A DNA stretch of 64,000 bases. Origin: Coleofasciculus sp040219735. Lineage in GTDB: Bacteria > Cyanobacteriota > Cyanobacteriia > Cyanobacteriales > Coleofasciculaceae. The stretch lies in NCBI GenBank assembly GCA_040219735.1, contig JAVJRX010000036.1, one strand, 5' to 3'. The notes below the pieces were generated by a model. It saw nothing but the letters and a program-made list of their open reading frames with translations. It ran no database searches and had not been told where the DNA came from. The first letter of the stretch is position 1; each line of letters begins with the position of its first letter. Positions 51,469 through 60,662 of this stretch are shown piece by piece. Position numbers and translations under genes: made by a program.

Positions 51469-51526
51469 GGGGCGGGTTTAGTCACATCCGGGTGGCAAAA
51501 AACCTTAATAGTGAAACCCGCCCCTA
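51469..51526. repeat. Family B palindromic repeat
   Basis: ggggcgggtttagtcacatccgggtgg... with closing arm gtgaaacccgcccctac; shares its centre with the tandem copies near 42.8 kb. Between the kinase and HlyD genes. Confidence 0.85.
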
Positions 51527-51551
51527 CAACCTTCTCAAAACTCAAAACTTT

Positions 51552-53093
51552 TTATCGTACAGTTTTCACACTATCAATTTTCCGCATAAACAAGTCGCTG
51601 AAGATACTAATCACAGGACGCTTGCGTACCCTGATATTGGTACTCACCGACATCCCTGATTGCAAGGGAATTTCTTTGCCGTTGATTAATATTGTTTGTC
51701 TATCCATGCGAATTTCCGCTGGAAAACGGTAGAATGGGTAGACTTCATTAGGGGGTAAAGCATCAGAACCAATCTGGACTAACTCGCCTTTGACATCTCC
51801 AAATTCGCTATAGGGAAAAGAATCAACTCGGACATCCACGGGCATTCCTTCGTTGACAAAACCAATGTCTTTGTTGGTGATATAAACTTTGGCAACAAGG
51901 GTATCATCCGGTACGATTTTCACCACAGGCTCACTGGTGTTGGCGACAAATCCGGTATGGGCTTTGAGGTCAAAGACTTTGCCACTTTCAGGCGCTTGTA
52001 ATTTTTGATAGGTTAACGTTAACTGCGTTTGGCTGAGTTGACTCTCAATTTCTTGGAGGCGTTTTTGATTTTCAACAATAATTTTGGTGAGTTGGCTGTC
52101 AATTTCGGCAATCCGTTGTTCGTTTTGAGCAATCACCGTTCGCAGTTCTTCTTCCGAGAGCGCCATGGTGTTTTGTTTACGTTCCTGGGCTTGCTCGATT
52201 GCTTTGTCTAACCGTTCCTGTTCTTTCTTGAGACGCTCTACCTCAGCGGCGCTGCTTTCAGTGTCTTGTTTCTGACGCAGATACTGCAGTTCCCCGAATG
52301 CGCCCTCTTGCCACAGATTCTCTAGGCGATCGGTAATTTCTCGATTAAGCGCTAACACTTGTACGGCATCGGCAAGTTGGATTTGGGTTTGAGTCAGTTG
52401 TCGGTCGAGTTGTTCGACTTCTAAATCCGCCGCCGCGACGCGAGAGTTATACTCGTTTTGGCTTGCCTGTAGGCGTTGCCGTTGTGCCAAGGTTAAACCG
52501 GTAGGATCTCCGGTGAGTTGGGCTTGATAGTAGTTCTTTTCTTCCACTAAAGCCGCCCGATTTTTGGTGAGTGAGGCAATTTGGGGGGGGAGTTTCTCCG
52601 GCAGATTTTCCGGATCAATGGCAACGGCTTTGCCCGTCATCTGAGCTTGATAAAATTGATTTTCTTGGATCAAAGCGGCGCGAATTTGCTGGAGCGATTT
52701 AAATTGAGCTTGAGCCGCTGTTTGGTCAAAGGTGAGCAGGGTATCCCCTTTTTCGACGCGATCGCCTTCTTCAATGTCCACCACCCCAACAACCCCACCC
52801 TGGGGGGCTTGCACTTCCTTGACAGCCGCTTTGGGTTCGAGTTTCCCTTGGGCGGGAATGGCTTCTTCGATTTGCGCCACACAAGCCCAACCGACGCTTA
52901 ATGCTGTCACGCCAATAATCGCTACGACAATCATTCGGGGCCACAGGGGAGATTGTTGTAAAATTACGGGTTGATCAAATTCCGGGGGTTTATTCGTCCG
53001 ACGAGTCGTTCCGGCTTTGGTTGCGGTTTTCACCGACTGGGAAGGCGATATGGCGACGGGTTGGCTGGCTTTAGATCCGTTGCGTTGATTCAT
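51552..53093 (-). CDS. HlyD-family membrane fusion protein
   Basis: 513 residues. One N-terminal membrane helix (about 54-72, MIVVAIIGVTALSVGWACV), a biotinyl-lipoyl-like half (VQAPQGGVVGVVDIEEGDRV...), a long coiled coil (about 130-350, e.g. ERLKKEQERLDKAIEQA) and a C-terminal beta-barrel (VYITNKDIGFVNEGMPVDVRVD). This is the periplasmic adaptor of a type I secretion system. It lies 121 bases after the ABC exporter gene in the same direction and probably shares its transcript. TolC is not in the window. Confidence 0.92.
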   Translation of the reverse strand: MNQRNGSKASQPVAISPSQSVKTATKAGTTRRTNKPPEFDQPVILQQSPLWPRMIVVAIIGVTALSVGWACVAQIEEAIPAQGKLEPKAAVKEVQAPQGGVVGVVDIEEGDRVEKGDTLLTFDQTAAQAQFKSLQQIRAALIQENQFYQAQMTGKAVAIDPENLPEKLPPQIASLTKNRAALVEEKNYYQAQLTGDPTGLTLAQRQRLQASQNEYNSRVAAADLEVEQLDRQLTQTQIQLADAVQVLALNREITDRLENLWQEGAFGELQYLRQKQDTESSAAEVERLKKEQERLDKAIEQAQERKQNTMALSEEELRTVIAQNEQRIAEIDSQLTKIIVENQKRLQEIESQLSQTQLTLTYQKLQAPESGKVFDLKAHTGFVANTSEPVVKIVPDDTLVAKVYITNKDIGFVNEGMPVDVRVDSFPYSEFGDVKGELVQIGSDALPPNEVYPFYRFPAEIRMDRQTILINGKEIPLQSGMSVSTNIRVRKRPVISIFSDLFMRKIDSVKTVR

Positions 53094-53214
53094 TATAGTA
53101 TTAGTCCTTCGTCATTGGTCATTGCTTATTGAGTCACTGTTTAGAGTCAAACAACTTTTGTCATAGTGGGCACTTGGAAAAAACAAAAGACGAATGACAA
53201 AAGACGAATGACCA

Positions 53215-56200
53215 TTAAAGTTGAGCGTCTTGCTGTTGATAGAGGCAGTAGTAGCGCCCTTGCATTGCCATCAGTTCGTCATGGGTTCCTTGTTCAACGA
53301 CTGACCCTTTATCCATCATTAAAATGATGTCGCTGTTGCGAATGGTAGTTAAACGGTGGGTAATGAAAAAGACAGTGCGTCCTTTGAAGGCTTCAATTAA
53401 ATTTAAACAAACTTGTCGTTCGGTGTCATAGTCGAGGGCGCTGGTAGCTTCGTCTAGAATTAAAAGTCGCGGATTTTGCAGTACCGTGCGGGCAATGGCA
53501 ATCCGCTGGCGTTGTCCCCCTGATAGCGATGATCCTCGCTCCCCCACTCTTGTATTGTAACCACTGGACAACCCCATAATAAAATCATGAGCGGCGGCTA
53601 CCTTGGCGGCTTCAATGATTTCCTCGGCGCTAGCATCGGGATTGGTCAGGGCAATATTATCTTGTACCGTACCATCAAACAGCAGACTATCCTGGGGTAC
53701 AATTCCCACTTGACGACGCAGGGAATAGAGTTCAACTTTGGAGATATCGTAATTGTCGATCAGAATTCGCCCTGAATCAATATCATAGAGGCGGGGTAAA
53801 AGTTTCATTAATGTACTCTTACCCGAACCACTTTGACCGACAATCCCGACAAATACGCCCGCCGGAAAATGCAGGTTAATATTGGTTAATTGCCAAGGAC
53901 CACTCGTACCAAAGCGGAAGGAAAGATTTTCATACTCCACTTCCCCTTTAATCGCAGGCATGGGAATATTTAAGCGATCCGCCTCATCCGCTTCTTGGGG
54001 GCTATCCACAATATCACTCAACCGTTCTAAAGATAGCGCCGTTTCTTGGAAATTTTGCCACAGTTGGGCTAATCGGAGTAAGGGACTGGTAACATAGCCG
54101 GAAATAATCCGAAACGCGATTAATTGCCCCAGGGTTAATTGTCCATCCAAAACCAGATAAGCACCCACCCACAGCACTAACAACGCCGAGAGTTTATTCA
54201 AGAAATTACTCGCTGAACCCGCCGTTGTGGAGGTTAGCACCGTCTTGAACCCCGCCGATACATACCGGGCATAGCGTTCCTGCCATTGCCAGCGCGTTCG
54301 CAACTCAATGTTTTGCGCTTTTACCGTTTGAATCCCAGACATGACTTCGACTAAATAGGATTGCGTCTGGGCGTTCCGTTCAGCTTTAACCCGCAGTTGG
54401 CGACGGACAATGGGCGAAACAATGACGGTTAACAACACAAATAAGGGAATAATCGCCAACGAGACAATTGTTAGCACCCAACTATAAATAAACATGACCA
54501 CGATGTACAACACGGAAAACACCGCATCTAACACCACCGTCAACGCCGTTCCCGTGAGAAACTGACGAATATTTTCCAACTCATTAATTCGACTCGCCAG
54601 TTCCCCCACTGGACGCTTTTCAAAATACCGCAACGGTAAGCGGACTAAGTGGTCAATAATCTCCGAACCCAGATGCATGTCAATCCGGTTCGTGGTATCC
54701 ACAAATAGATAGGTCCGGAAACTGGTTAATAATGCCTCAAAAATGGCAATAATTACCAGGAAAAACCCCAGCACATGTAGTGTATCAATACTGTTCTGCA
54801 CAATAACCTTATCGATGATCACCTGGATCATCAACGGATTCGCCAGTCCAAATAGCTGCACAAAAAAGGAGGCGATAAACACCAAGATTAAGACCTGGCG
54901 GTAGCGCACCAGAGACGGGAGAAACCATTGCAAGCCAAAGCGTTGCTGCTGGGTGTGCTTCGTCCGTTGTACCAGCAGCACCGGAATCGCAGCGGGTGAC
55001 TCCCCGTCTTCAGTTTCTGGTTTCGGTAAACTATCGAGTAAATCGGCAGGTTTGCGGCGGACAATCCCTAGTTCCGGCACACCCAGCACCAGTTCCCGGG
55101 GCTTGGCTTCATAGAGAACAGCAAAACCTTCATACCAAGGGACGAGGGCGGGGGTTTGCAGGCGATTGAGCGATTGGGGCGGTACATTCACCAATTGGGC
55201 ATGTAAGCCGATTAAATCCGCCACCGCACCACACAGGGGCAAGGAAAGACCCCCAGTTCGCTGCATCTGATCATTGAGTACCCGACGAATCACATCACGG
55301 CGAAAGGGCATCTCTAAATGCTTACTCAGCATTTGGAAACAGGCTACGGTACTATCCAGGGGTCCTTTCCCTCGGACATGGGGATATTTGCGGTGTTTTT
55401 GGGAGGTTTGGTCTGCATCCTCTGTCGATTCTGGCGGCTTATCGGGGGCATAAGGGATGCTATCGTGATCATCATCCAGCCACGGGTCATCGTCGGTGGT
55501 TAGGGGAGTCTGTGTGTCAATTACCGTAACTGGGGTGGTGGGGGGTTCGGTTTGAGTTTCCCCGACTAAATCCGATTCGCGAAACCCAATAATTCTGGCT
55601 GGGGTAGACCCTTGGATATCTAGCCCCTGAGAAATTGCCTCTTGAGACAGACGACTCCCCACCGGAAAATCTCGGACGACACTCCCCCCACTGACAAACC
55701 ACACCCGGTCAGGCGTCAGGAGTTCGCTGGCGTCGGTCATGGGATAGAGGTAACGCACCTGGGCATCCTGGTAAGCGTTTTGGGCAAGTTCTTTAAGATT
55801 TGTGATCCCACTGGCTTGGCGGACTAACTCTGCACCGATTAACTCGAAAGCTTCGAGGATACTGCAACGGTTTTGGAACGCAGCGGTAACGGTGGGTTCC
55901 TGTGCCATCAGGGCTAAAAACTGACCCGTGGGTATAGTTAAGCAGACCGACTCCGTGGAGGCAATTGCGGTTTCACAAGGGATACCTCGCATCAGACTCA
56001 CCCAACCCAGAATCGCGCCCGGTTTCAACAAGTCCAGGGTGACCGGTTTTTGGGTGGTCTGTTCGTAACTTAAAAGACGCGCTTTTCCCTCATAGATAAT
56101 TGATATCTGAGAGGGCATTTTTTCTCGCACCAGGATGGGTTGACCCATACGATAGCGCAACAGTTGACTTTTTTCTGACAACTTAGTTAGCGTCGAGGCT

Positions 56201-56265
56201 TCAAGTTGATTGAAGGGAAATATATCCGCCAGAAAATCCGGAATTGTTGTTTTAGTGTAGGTCAT
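53215..56265 (-). CDS. Type I secretion ABC exporter with cNMP-binding and inactive C39-like domains
   Basis: 1016 residues from ATG 56265; the longer frame to 56304 begins in a family A palindrome and is probably not used. Order: cyclic-nucleotide-binding-like domain (about 20-150), a linker, a C39-like peptidase domain (about 305-425), six membrane helices, then the nucleotide-binding domain with Walker A GQSGSGKST, signature LSGGQRQRIAIAR and Walker B ILDEATSALD. In the C39-like region the catalytic Cys position reads DSTVACFQM and the His position GFAVLY, so it looks like a non-proteolytic HlyB-type CLD. It likely exports RTX proteins such as that at 47382. Comparable in architecture to Synechocystis Sll1180. 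Confidence 0.9.
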   Translation of the reverse strand: MTYTKTTIPDFLADIFPFNQLEASTLTKLSEKSQLLRYRMGQPILVREKMPSQISIIYEGKARLLSYEQTTQKPVTLDLLKPGAILGWVSLMRGIPCETAIASTESVCLTIPTGQFLALMAQEPTVTAAFQNRCSILEAFELIGAELVRQASGITNLKELAQNAYQDAQVRYLYPMTDASELLTPDRVWFVSGGSVVRDFPVGSRLSQEAISQGLDIQGSTPARIIGFRESDLVGETQTEPPTTPVTVIDTQTPLTTDDDPWLDDDHDSIPYAPDKPPESTEDADQTSQKHRKYPHVRGKGPLDSTVACFQMLSKHLEMPFRRDVIRRVLNDQMQRTGGLSLPLCGAVADLIGLHAQLVNVPPQSLNRLQTPALVPWYEGFAVLYEAKPRELVLGVPELGIVRRKPADLLDSLPKPETEDGESPAAIPVLLVQRTKHTQQQRFGLQWFLPSLVRYRQVLILVFIASFFVQLFGLANPLMIQVIIDKVIVQNSIDTLHVLGFFLVIIAIFEALLTSFRTYLFVDTTNRIDMHLGSEIIDHLVRLPLRYFEKRPVGELASRINELENIRQFLTGTALTVVLDAVFSVLYIVVMFIYSWVLTIVSLAIIPLFVLLTVIVSPIVRRQLRVKAERNAQTQSYLVEVMSGIQTVKAQNIELRTRWQWQERYARYVSAGFKTVLTSTTAGSASNFLNKLSALLVLWVGAYLVLDGQLTLGQLIAFRIISGYVTSPLLRLAQLWQNFQETALSLERLSDIVDSPQEADEADRLNIPMPAIKGEVEYENLSFRFGTSGPWQLTNINLHFPAGVFVGIVGQSGSGKSTLMKLLPRLYDIDSGRILIDNYDISKVELYSLRRQVGIVPQDSLLFDGTVQDNIALTNPDASAEEIIEAAKVAAAHDFIMGLSSGYNTRVGERGSSLSGGQRQRIAIARTVLQNPRLLILDEATSALDYDTERQVCLNLIEAFKGRTVFFITHRLTTIRNSDIILMMDKGSVVEQGTHDELMAMQGRYYCLYQQQDAQL

Positions 56266-56289
56266 GGGCAAGCCTCTGGGAATAGCATT

Positions 56290-56315
56290 GTAGAGACGTA
56301 GCATGCTACGTCTTG
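56290..56315. repeat. Family A palindrome overlapping an exporter start region
   Basis: gtagagacgtagcatgctacgtcttg, slightly degraded at the right arm. Lies between the parvulin and exporter genes, so it may affect operon expression. Confidence 0.75.
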
Positions 56316-56322
56316 ACAGAGT

Positions 56323-57060
56323 TTAGGATTGAACGGGTGTGCCAAAGGATATCTGTTGTCGCAGTTGTTCTTGTAACCAGGTGGTAAACATTTCCTCCAG
56401 GAGTCGCTGACGCATTGCATCATCCAGTTGAACGGGTAAAAACTTTTCTAAACGAATTACAATAAACCAGTCGCCCAAGCGGGTGGGGGGCAAAAGTTGA
56501 CCGGGTTGGCTAACGGTTAACATTTGCGCCAAGGTGGGGTGGGGTGTACTCAGTTCCACCGGTCCTACTAATCCGCCCGTTTGCGCCTCAGGTCCTTGGG
56601 AATAATCTCGCGCTAGTTCATTAAACGACTGTTCTCCTTCTTGGATACGAAAATAGAGTTCTTGGGCAATAGCCGCCTCCTTTGTCCGAATTAGGGAGTA
56701 AATTACCCGATCTAATCGTCCTTTGCGCTTGAGGAAATAGGACTCGATCTTATGTCCCCAAGTCTCCTGTTTAAATTTTTCCAGTTTTAGCCCCCGAACC
56801 GCTAACTCTTCAACTTGTTCTAAGGTTACGCCTTGACGGTCACGCCAAGCTTGACGCTCTTCCTCGGAAGTTAGCTGATTTTTAGCATAGAACTGCTCGC
56901 AGGCAGCCGTTTTTTCTTCTGGGGTACAATGTACGGTGGCAATGGCTTGATCAATAATGATTTCTCGCAATAACTGAGGGAGTAATTGATATTTGGCTAA
57001 CAGGGGAATTACTTCTTCAGCCGTGATGGTTTGGTCGCCAACCTTTAAAATGGCAGTCAT
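56323..57060 (-). CDS. Peptidyl-prolyl isomerase, parvulin type, linked to the type I exporter
   Basis: 245 residues. An N-terminal helical SurA/PrsA-like chaperone region (about 1-130) is followed by a parvulin domain (QELYFRIQEGEQSFNELARDYSQGPEAQ, GGLVGPVELSTPHPTLAQML, GDWFIVIRLEKFLP). No signal peptide is visible, so it may act in the cytoplasm. It lies first in the order parvulin, exporter, HlyD on the minus strand and may assist folding or release of RTX substrates. The exporter begins 57 bases after its stop. Confidence 0.85.
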   Translation of the reverse strand: MTAILKVGDQTITAEEVIPLLAKYQLLPQLLREIIIDQAIATVHCTPEEKTAACEQFYAKNQLTSEEERQAWRDRQGVTLEQVEELAVRGLKLEKFKQETWGHKIESYFLKRKGRLDRVIYSLIRTKEAAIAQELYFRIQEGEQSFNELARDYSQGPEAQTGGLVGPVELSTPHPTLAQMLTVSQPGQLLPPTRLGDWFIVIRLEKFLPVQLDDAMRQRLLEEMFTTWLQEQLRQQISFGTPVQS

Positions 57061-57185
57061 CGTGGTGAGAAGCCTCTCAAGGTAGTGTTTTCAAGAACTT
57101 ATAGATCAGGTGATTTCCAAGATAACATCTTGCTTCAAGGGAGTGTTATACTTCAGCGCCACTATTAATTGAAACTTTAGAAAAG

Positions 57186-58325
57186 TTAAGATTTTTCCTT
57201 GGGGGGAGGATTTTGATCATTTTTTTGCCCTGCGGTAATACAAGTGTGAATATCCGCGTTGGTTTTAATCGCTCCCGGTGTAATATGAGTGGCACAAGCG
57301 TGAAACCCTCTAGCTTGCAACACTTGAATCAGATACTCTCGTTTGGGAATATCGAAGCGTCCTCGGCGTCCGATTTCTGCCAAGGTATAAAAGTAGGGCG
57401 GGAAATCGGCTTCAGCTTCCATGAGAGTGAGGAGTTGTACCCGTTTAGACCATTGCCAGTGATGTGCTAATACTCTCATTTGCTTTAACCAAGATTTATT
57501 ATGCAACATTCCCAGCCACAGTGGACCACTCAGGGTGAGGGATTTTTGGTCATGATCACAAAAGGAGCGCCCTAACTGACGCCAGGACACAGTTTGATAA
57601 TTACCGCAGTGATGACAGTAACCCAGAAAACCGTAATTTTGCAACGTCAACGGCTGAGATTTGACCAAACGCACCATCAGGCGATAGGTTTGACCTGTAA
57701 ACAGGGAGAATATCGGCGTAATCCCCAAACCCTTGGCGATGGCTTGCTGCTGGAGTTTACCAATTACCAGTCGCAATCCTTGTTCCTGGGCGGCGGGATG
57801 GTTGCGGGGATACGCCCCATAAATGCCTAAACTACTTTCTGAAGCATGACCTGTCAACTTGCGCCCATCGGTACTGGTGAGATAGAGGAGTCCCCCCAGT
57901 TTCAGCGCCCAGAGGCTGGTATCGAGATAGGGGGTAGGGGAACCAAAGCAATCGACATCGATGAAATCGTAGTAGTCTCGGCGGTTATAGCATTCAAAAA
58001 AGACTTGATTGGCGTCGAGATGGGTTAGGGTGGCAGTATGGGTTGCGATCGCGCCGGCTAAATTTTGCTGTAGAATCGGGTTCAGCTCTGGGTTTGCTTC
58101 ATTCACCCATACCCAATCGGCTTGACTCTCCAACCGATAGCGCAGGGAACGCACCCCACAGCCACTCATCGCATCAATCACTCGCAAACCACCCATTTGG
58201 GACTTATAAATCGCCGCTGCTAAAACGCCCAAATCTCGCACTACTTGCGTTGAGGGGCGATAGAATGCATGACCAACTTTAAATGTGGCTTCGCCTTCGG
58301 TATGTTCAGTTAAATTTTGGTTCAT
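57186..58325 (-). CDS. trm1: tRNA (guanine26-N2)-dimethyltransferase Trm1
   Basis: 379 residues. The SAM-binding VIDAMSGCGVRSLRY (about 47-61), WVNEANPEL, DVDCFGSPTPYLD (catalytic Asp region) and LYLTSTDGRKL match the Trm1 family. A C-terminal CHHCGNYQTV segment near 238 matches the Trm1 zinc knuckle. The enzyme transfers two methyls from SAM to G26 of tRNA. Trm1 is typical of archaea and eukaryotes and appears in some bacteria including cyanobacteria. It is 26 bases upstream in direction of the helicase gene's stop, same strand. Confidence 0.9.
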   Translation of the reverse strand: MNQNLTEHTEGEATFKVGHAFYRPSTQVVRDLGVLAAAIYKSQMGGLRVIDAMSGCGVRSLRYRLESQADWVWVNEANPELNPILQQNLAGAIATHTATLTHLDANQVFFECYNRRDYYDFIDVDCFGSPTPYLDTSLWALKLGGLLYLTSTDGRKLTGHASESSLGIYGAYPRNHPAAQEQGLRLVIGKLQQQAIAKGLGITPIFSLFTGQTYRLMVRLVKSQPLTLQNYGFLGYCHHCGNYQTVSWRQLGRSFCDHDQKSLTLSGPLWLGMLHNKSWLKQMRVLAHHWQWSKRVQLLTLMEAEADFPPYFYTLAEIGRRGRFDIPKREYLIQVLQARGFHACATHITPGAIKTNADIHTCITAGQKNDQNPPPKEKS

Positions 58326-58351
58326 CGTTGGCGGTTCACCTGAAGGTGTCC

Positions 58352-60544
58352 CTAATGACTCACTGACTGTGCCGTTAACTCGATTGAGGAATGAACTAAG
58401 GTTAACAACGGACCGGTTTGTTCTGTCCCATTGACAGATAAATCACTATGGCACAAATACAAGCGATCGCGAACTCGCCCTAACAAATCCTGTAAAATTC
58501 GCTGCAGGCGTTCTTCATCCGCTTTGATTTTATCGGCTTCTGTCCAAGGCTGTCCAAACCAATCCTTGAGAAATAAGGGCGCTGCAAATAATGTCGCGGC
58601 GCCTCCCTGACTCCAAAGATGAGATCCCGCATCTAACCAAAAATGCCAACGGTGATAGCCACGGGCGGCGCGATATTGAAAAATGGTGGCTAGGGTAACA
58701 GCCGAATTCGCTGTAGCTGAGAGACGACGAACGGGAAAGGAATTGGCTGTGACTGTCCCCCGACGCAATAATTGAATAAATTGAGAAATTGTCGCCTGTG
58801 GTGGTGTTCCCCCCCGGGCTATCTCCTCATCAGTAGTGTTAGCAGGGATTTTCCGCAATCGTCCATCTACTTCCCAATAATGTTGGGCGGTTTCCATGAG
58901 TTCCCGTAAAGCGGAAATTTGGTCGTAAGGTAGATTAGATCCATTCCACAGGAATTTCTGGATGGCGCGATCAAGAATAACCACACAGGAAGGAATCAGG
59001 CGTTGTTGTTGTTGTTCTCGTTGTCCCTCTAACCACTGCTGAATCTGAGTGTAAGCCGTTGTCGCCCGATGTCCTAAGCGATCCCAACGAGCAAAGGCTT
59101 CCACAGGTAATAAGCGGGGGGATTCGGGATCAGGGGAATAGCAGTAATCTGCGAGTAAACCCGCCCGCACGGGGTCAATATGGGGATTGGGAAGGGGGGA
59201 GTCGGCTTCAGCCGTAGCCACGGGTTCAGGTGGGCGACTGAGAACCACCAGCATTTGTGCGATCGCCTCTCGATCCACTAAGCGCCCTAATCCTGGATAC
59301 ACAAGGGTTAACAGGGTTAATAATGCCTGAATTAAGGGGGAACTAATCAGAGGGCGCTGTTCATTCAGAGGCTCTATAGGAATTCCCTGTTTGGTGAGAA
59401 TATCCGTCAGAGTATACCGTGCGATCGCGTCTAATCCGGGTGCAATTATCGCAATATCCCCTGGTTCCACTTGTCCCGACTTCACCGCCTCTACAATCAC
59501 CTCGGCGGTTAGGCGCAACAACTGAGCGCGGGACGTAGTTTGCAGTGACTGCAAAGACTCAGGTAAGTCTGACAATACCATAGGGTCGTTGAGCAGGTCT
59601 ACCGCCATCGGCGATAACCCATCAGCCAAGGAATCATTCGGGTGTGGCGGTAAGGATTCCACTTGACATCGGGAGGATAATCCTGACAAATAATCCGGAT
59701 CAGCGTTTAAGCCTAAACGCACTTGACCTTGAGGATTATAGGTAAACGCCCCCACGATACCCTGATCATCTAAGAGTAAATCAAACAAATCACGCGCGAT
59801 CGCGGGATACTCATCTACATCATCTGCCAGTATCGCCCGATAACGCTGGGTTAAATACTGCTGATAAGTGGAATCGGCTAACATTTCCCGCCAATAGAGA
59901 TCACAAATCAGACTGTATGTCAACAACCCCTTATCTAGACACCAGCGCCGCCAATCCAACAGCAGTTTACCAATCAATTCCCATTGATCCGGGGTGGCTT
60001 CGAGTTCCACCACTCCCTGTTCTAGAATTCTGGGAATCTCTTCAATACGAGTCCCACTCAGGGCGGCTAACTGTAACAAATCCAACAGACGCCGCACCCG
60101 AACCGACTCATTGGTTCCCGGTATCTGAATCAATCCTGACTCGAGTTGGGGACGCCACAACTGCATCGCTAAATCCTGTTCCGTTTCTGGGCGCAAGCGC
60201 AGGGGAAACTGGGCTCTGAGATTTAACCGTTGGATCAAAAGGGGCCAAAATAGAATCACTTCGTCCTGAAAGAATCCCAAGGGTGTCTGACAACGCACTG
60301 GATAACGCCCCTGTAATGTAGTGGTGAGGCGATCTGTCAACTCTCGACGATTATCAGCATTTGCTGCCAAAATTAAAAGAGCTGGCGTCTGATAGCGATC
60401 GCGCCGCTTTTTGCGGACAATGGGAGAGGATAACTGACGCGATCTACCCCATCCTGCTTCCACCCATTGGCGAAACAGAGTCACCAAGCGAGTTGTTTTG
60501 CCCGTGCGAGTGCCACCACTAATCCAAATTGAATCGGAAACCAC
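58352..60544 (-). CDS. UvrD-like superfamily 1 helicase (often annotated recombinase family)
   Basis: 730 residues from the GTG at 60544, supported by AGGAG five bases upstream (complement of 60550-60554); a frame to 60598 would place 18 extra residues without a ribosome site. Walker A SGGTRTGKTTRL, Walker B ILADDVDEYP and IAIIAPGLDAIARY (motif IV-like) match the UvrD/Rep scaffold. The usual C-terminal motifs are less clear (HRWHFWLDAG; LYLCHSDLSV). The role is probably DNA repair or recombination. It is divergent from pcxA, with about 118 bases between starts, so a shared promoter region is likely. Confidence 0.8.
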   Translation of the reverse strand: MVSDSIWISGGTRTGKTTRLVTLFRQWVEAGWGRSRQLSSPIVRKKRRDRYQTPALLILAANADNRRELTDRLTTTLQGRYPVRCQTPLGFFQDEVILFWPLLIQRLNLRAQFPLRLRPETEQDLAMQLWRPQLESGLIQIPGTNESVRVRRLLDLLQLAALSGTRIEEIPRILEQGVVELEATPDQWELIGKLLLDWRRWCLDKGLLTYSLICDLYWREMLADSTYQQYLTQRYRAILADDVDEYPAIARDLFDLLLDDQGIVGAFTYNPQGQVRLGLNADPDYLSGLSSRCQVESLPPHPNDSLADGLSPMAVDLLNDPMVLSDLPESLQSLQTTSRAQLLRLTAEVIVEAVKSGQVEPGDIAIIAPGLDAIARYTLTDILTKQGIPIEPLNEQRPLISSPLIQALLTLLTLVYPGLGRLVDREAIAQMLVVLSRPPEPVATAEADSPLPNPHIDPVRAGLLADYCYSPDPESPRLLPVEAFARWDRLGHRATTAYTQIQQWLEGQREQQQQRLIPSCVVILDRAIQKFLWNGSNLPYDQISALRELMETAQHYWEVDGRLRKIPANTTDEEIARGGTPPQATISQFIQLLRRGTVTANSFPVRRLSATANSAVTLATIFQYRAARGYHRWHFWLDAGSHLWSQGGAATLFAAPLFLKDWFGQPWTEADKIKADEERLQRILQDLLGRVRDRLYLCHSDLSVNGTEQTGPLLTLVHSSIELTAQSVSH

Positions 60545-60662
60545 GAGTTCTCCTAGGGTGAGTCTGCTACTATACCACCTACAGTAGACTATATTCATTC
60601 TGACTCAATTGAGAGCCAGGATTGCTCCAGAATATTTTTTATTGAGATTTTTAGCCATTTCG

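Noticed and set aside
1742..56315. Dispersed palindromes considered as a CRISPR array
   Set aside because: Copies are kilobases apart with no regular spacers and no cas genes.
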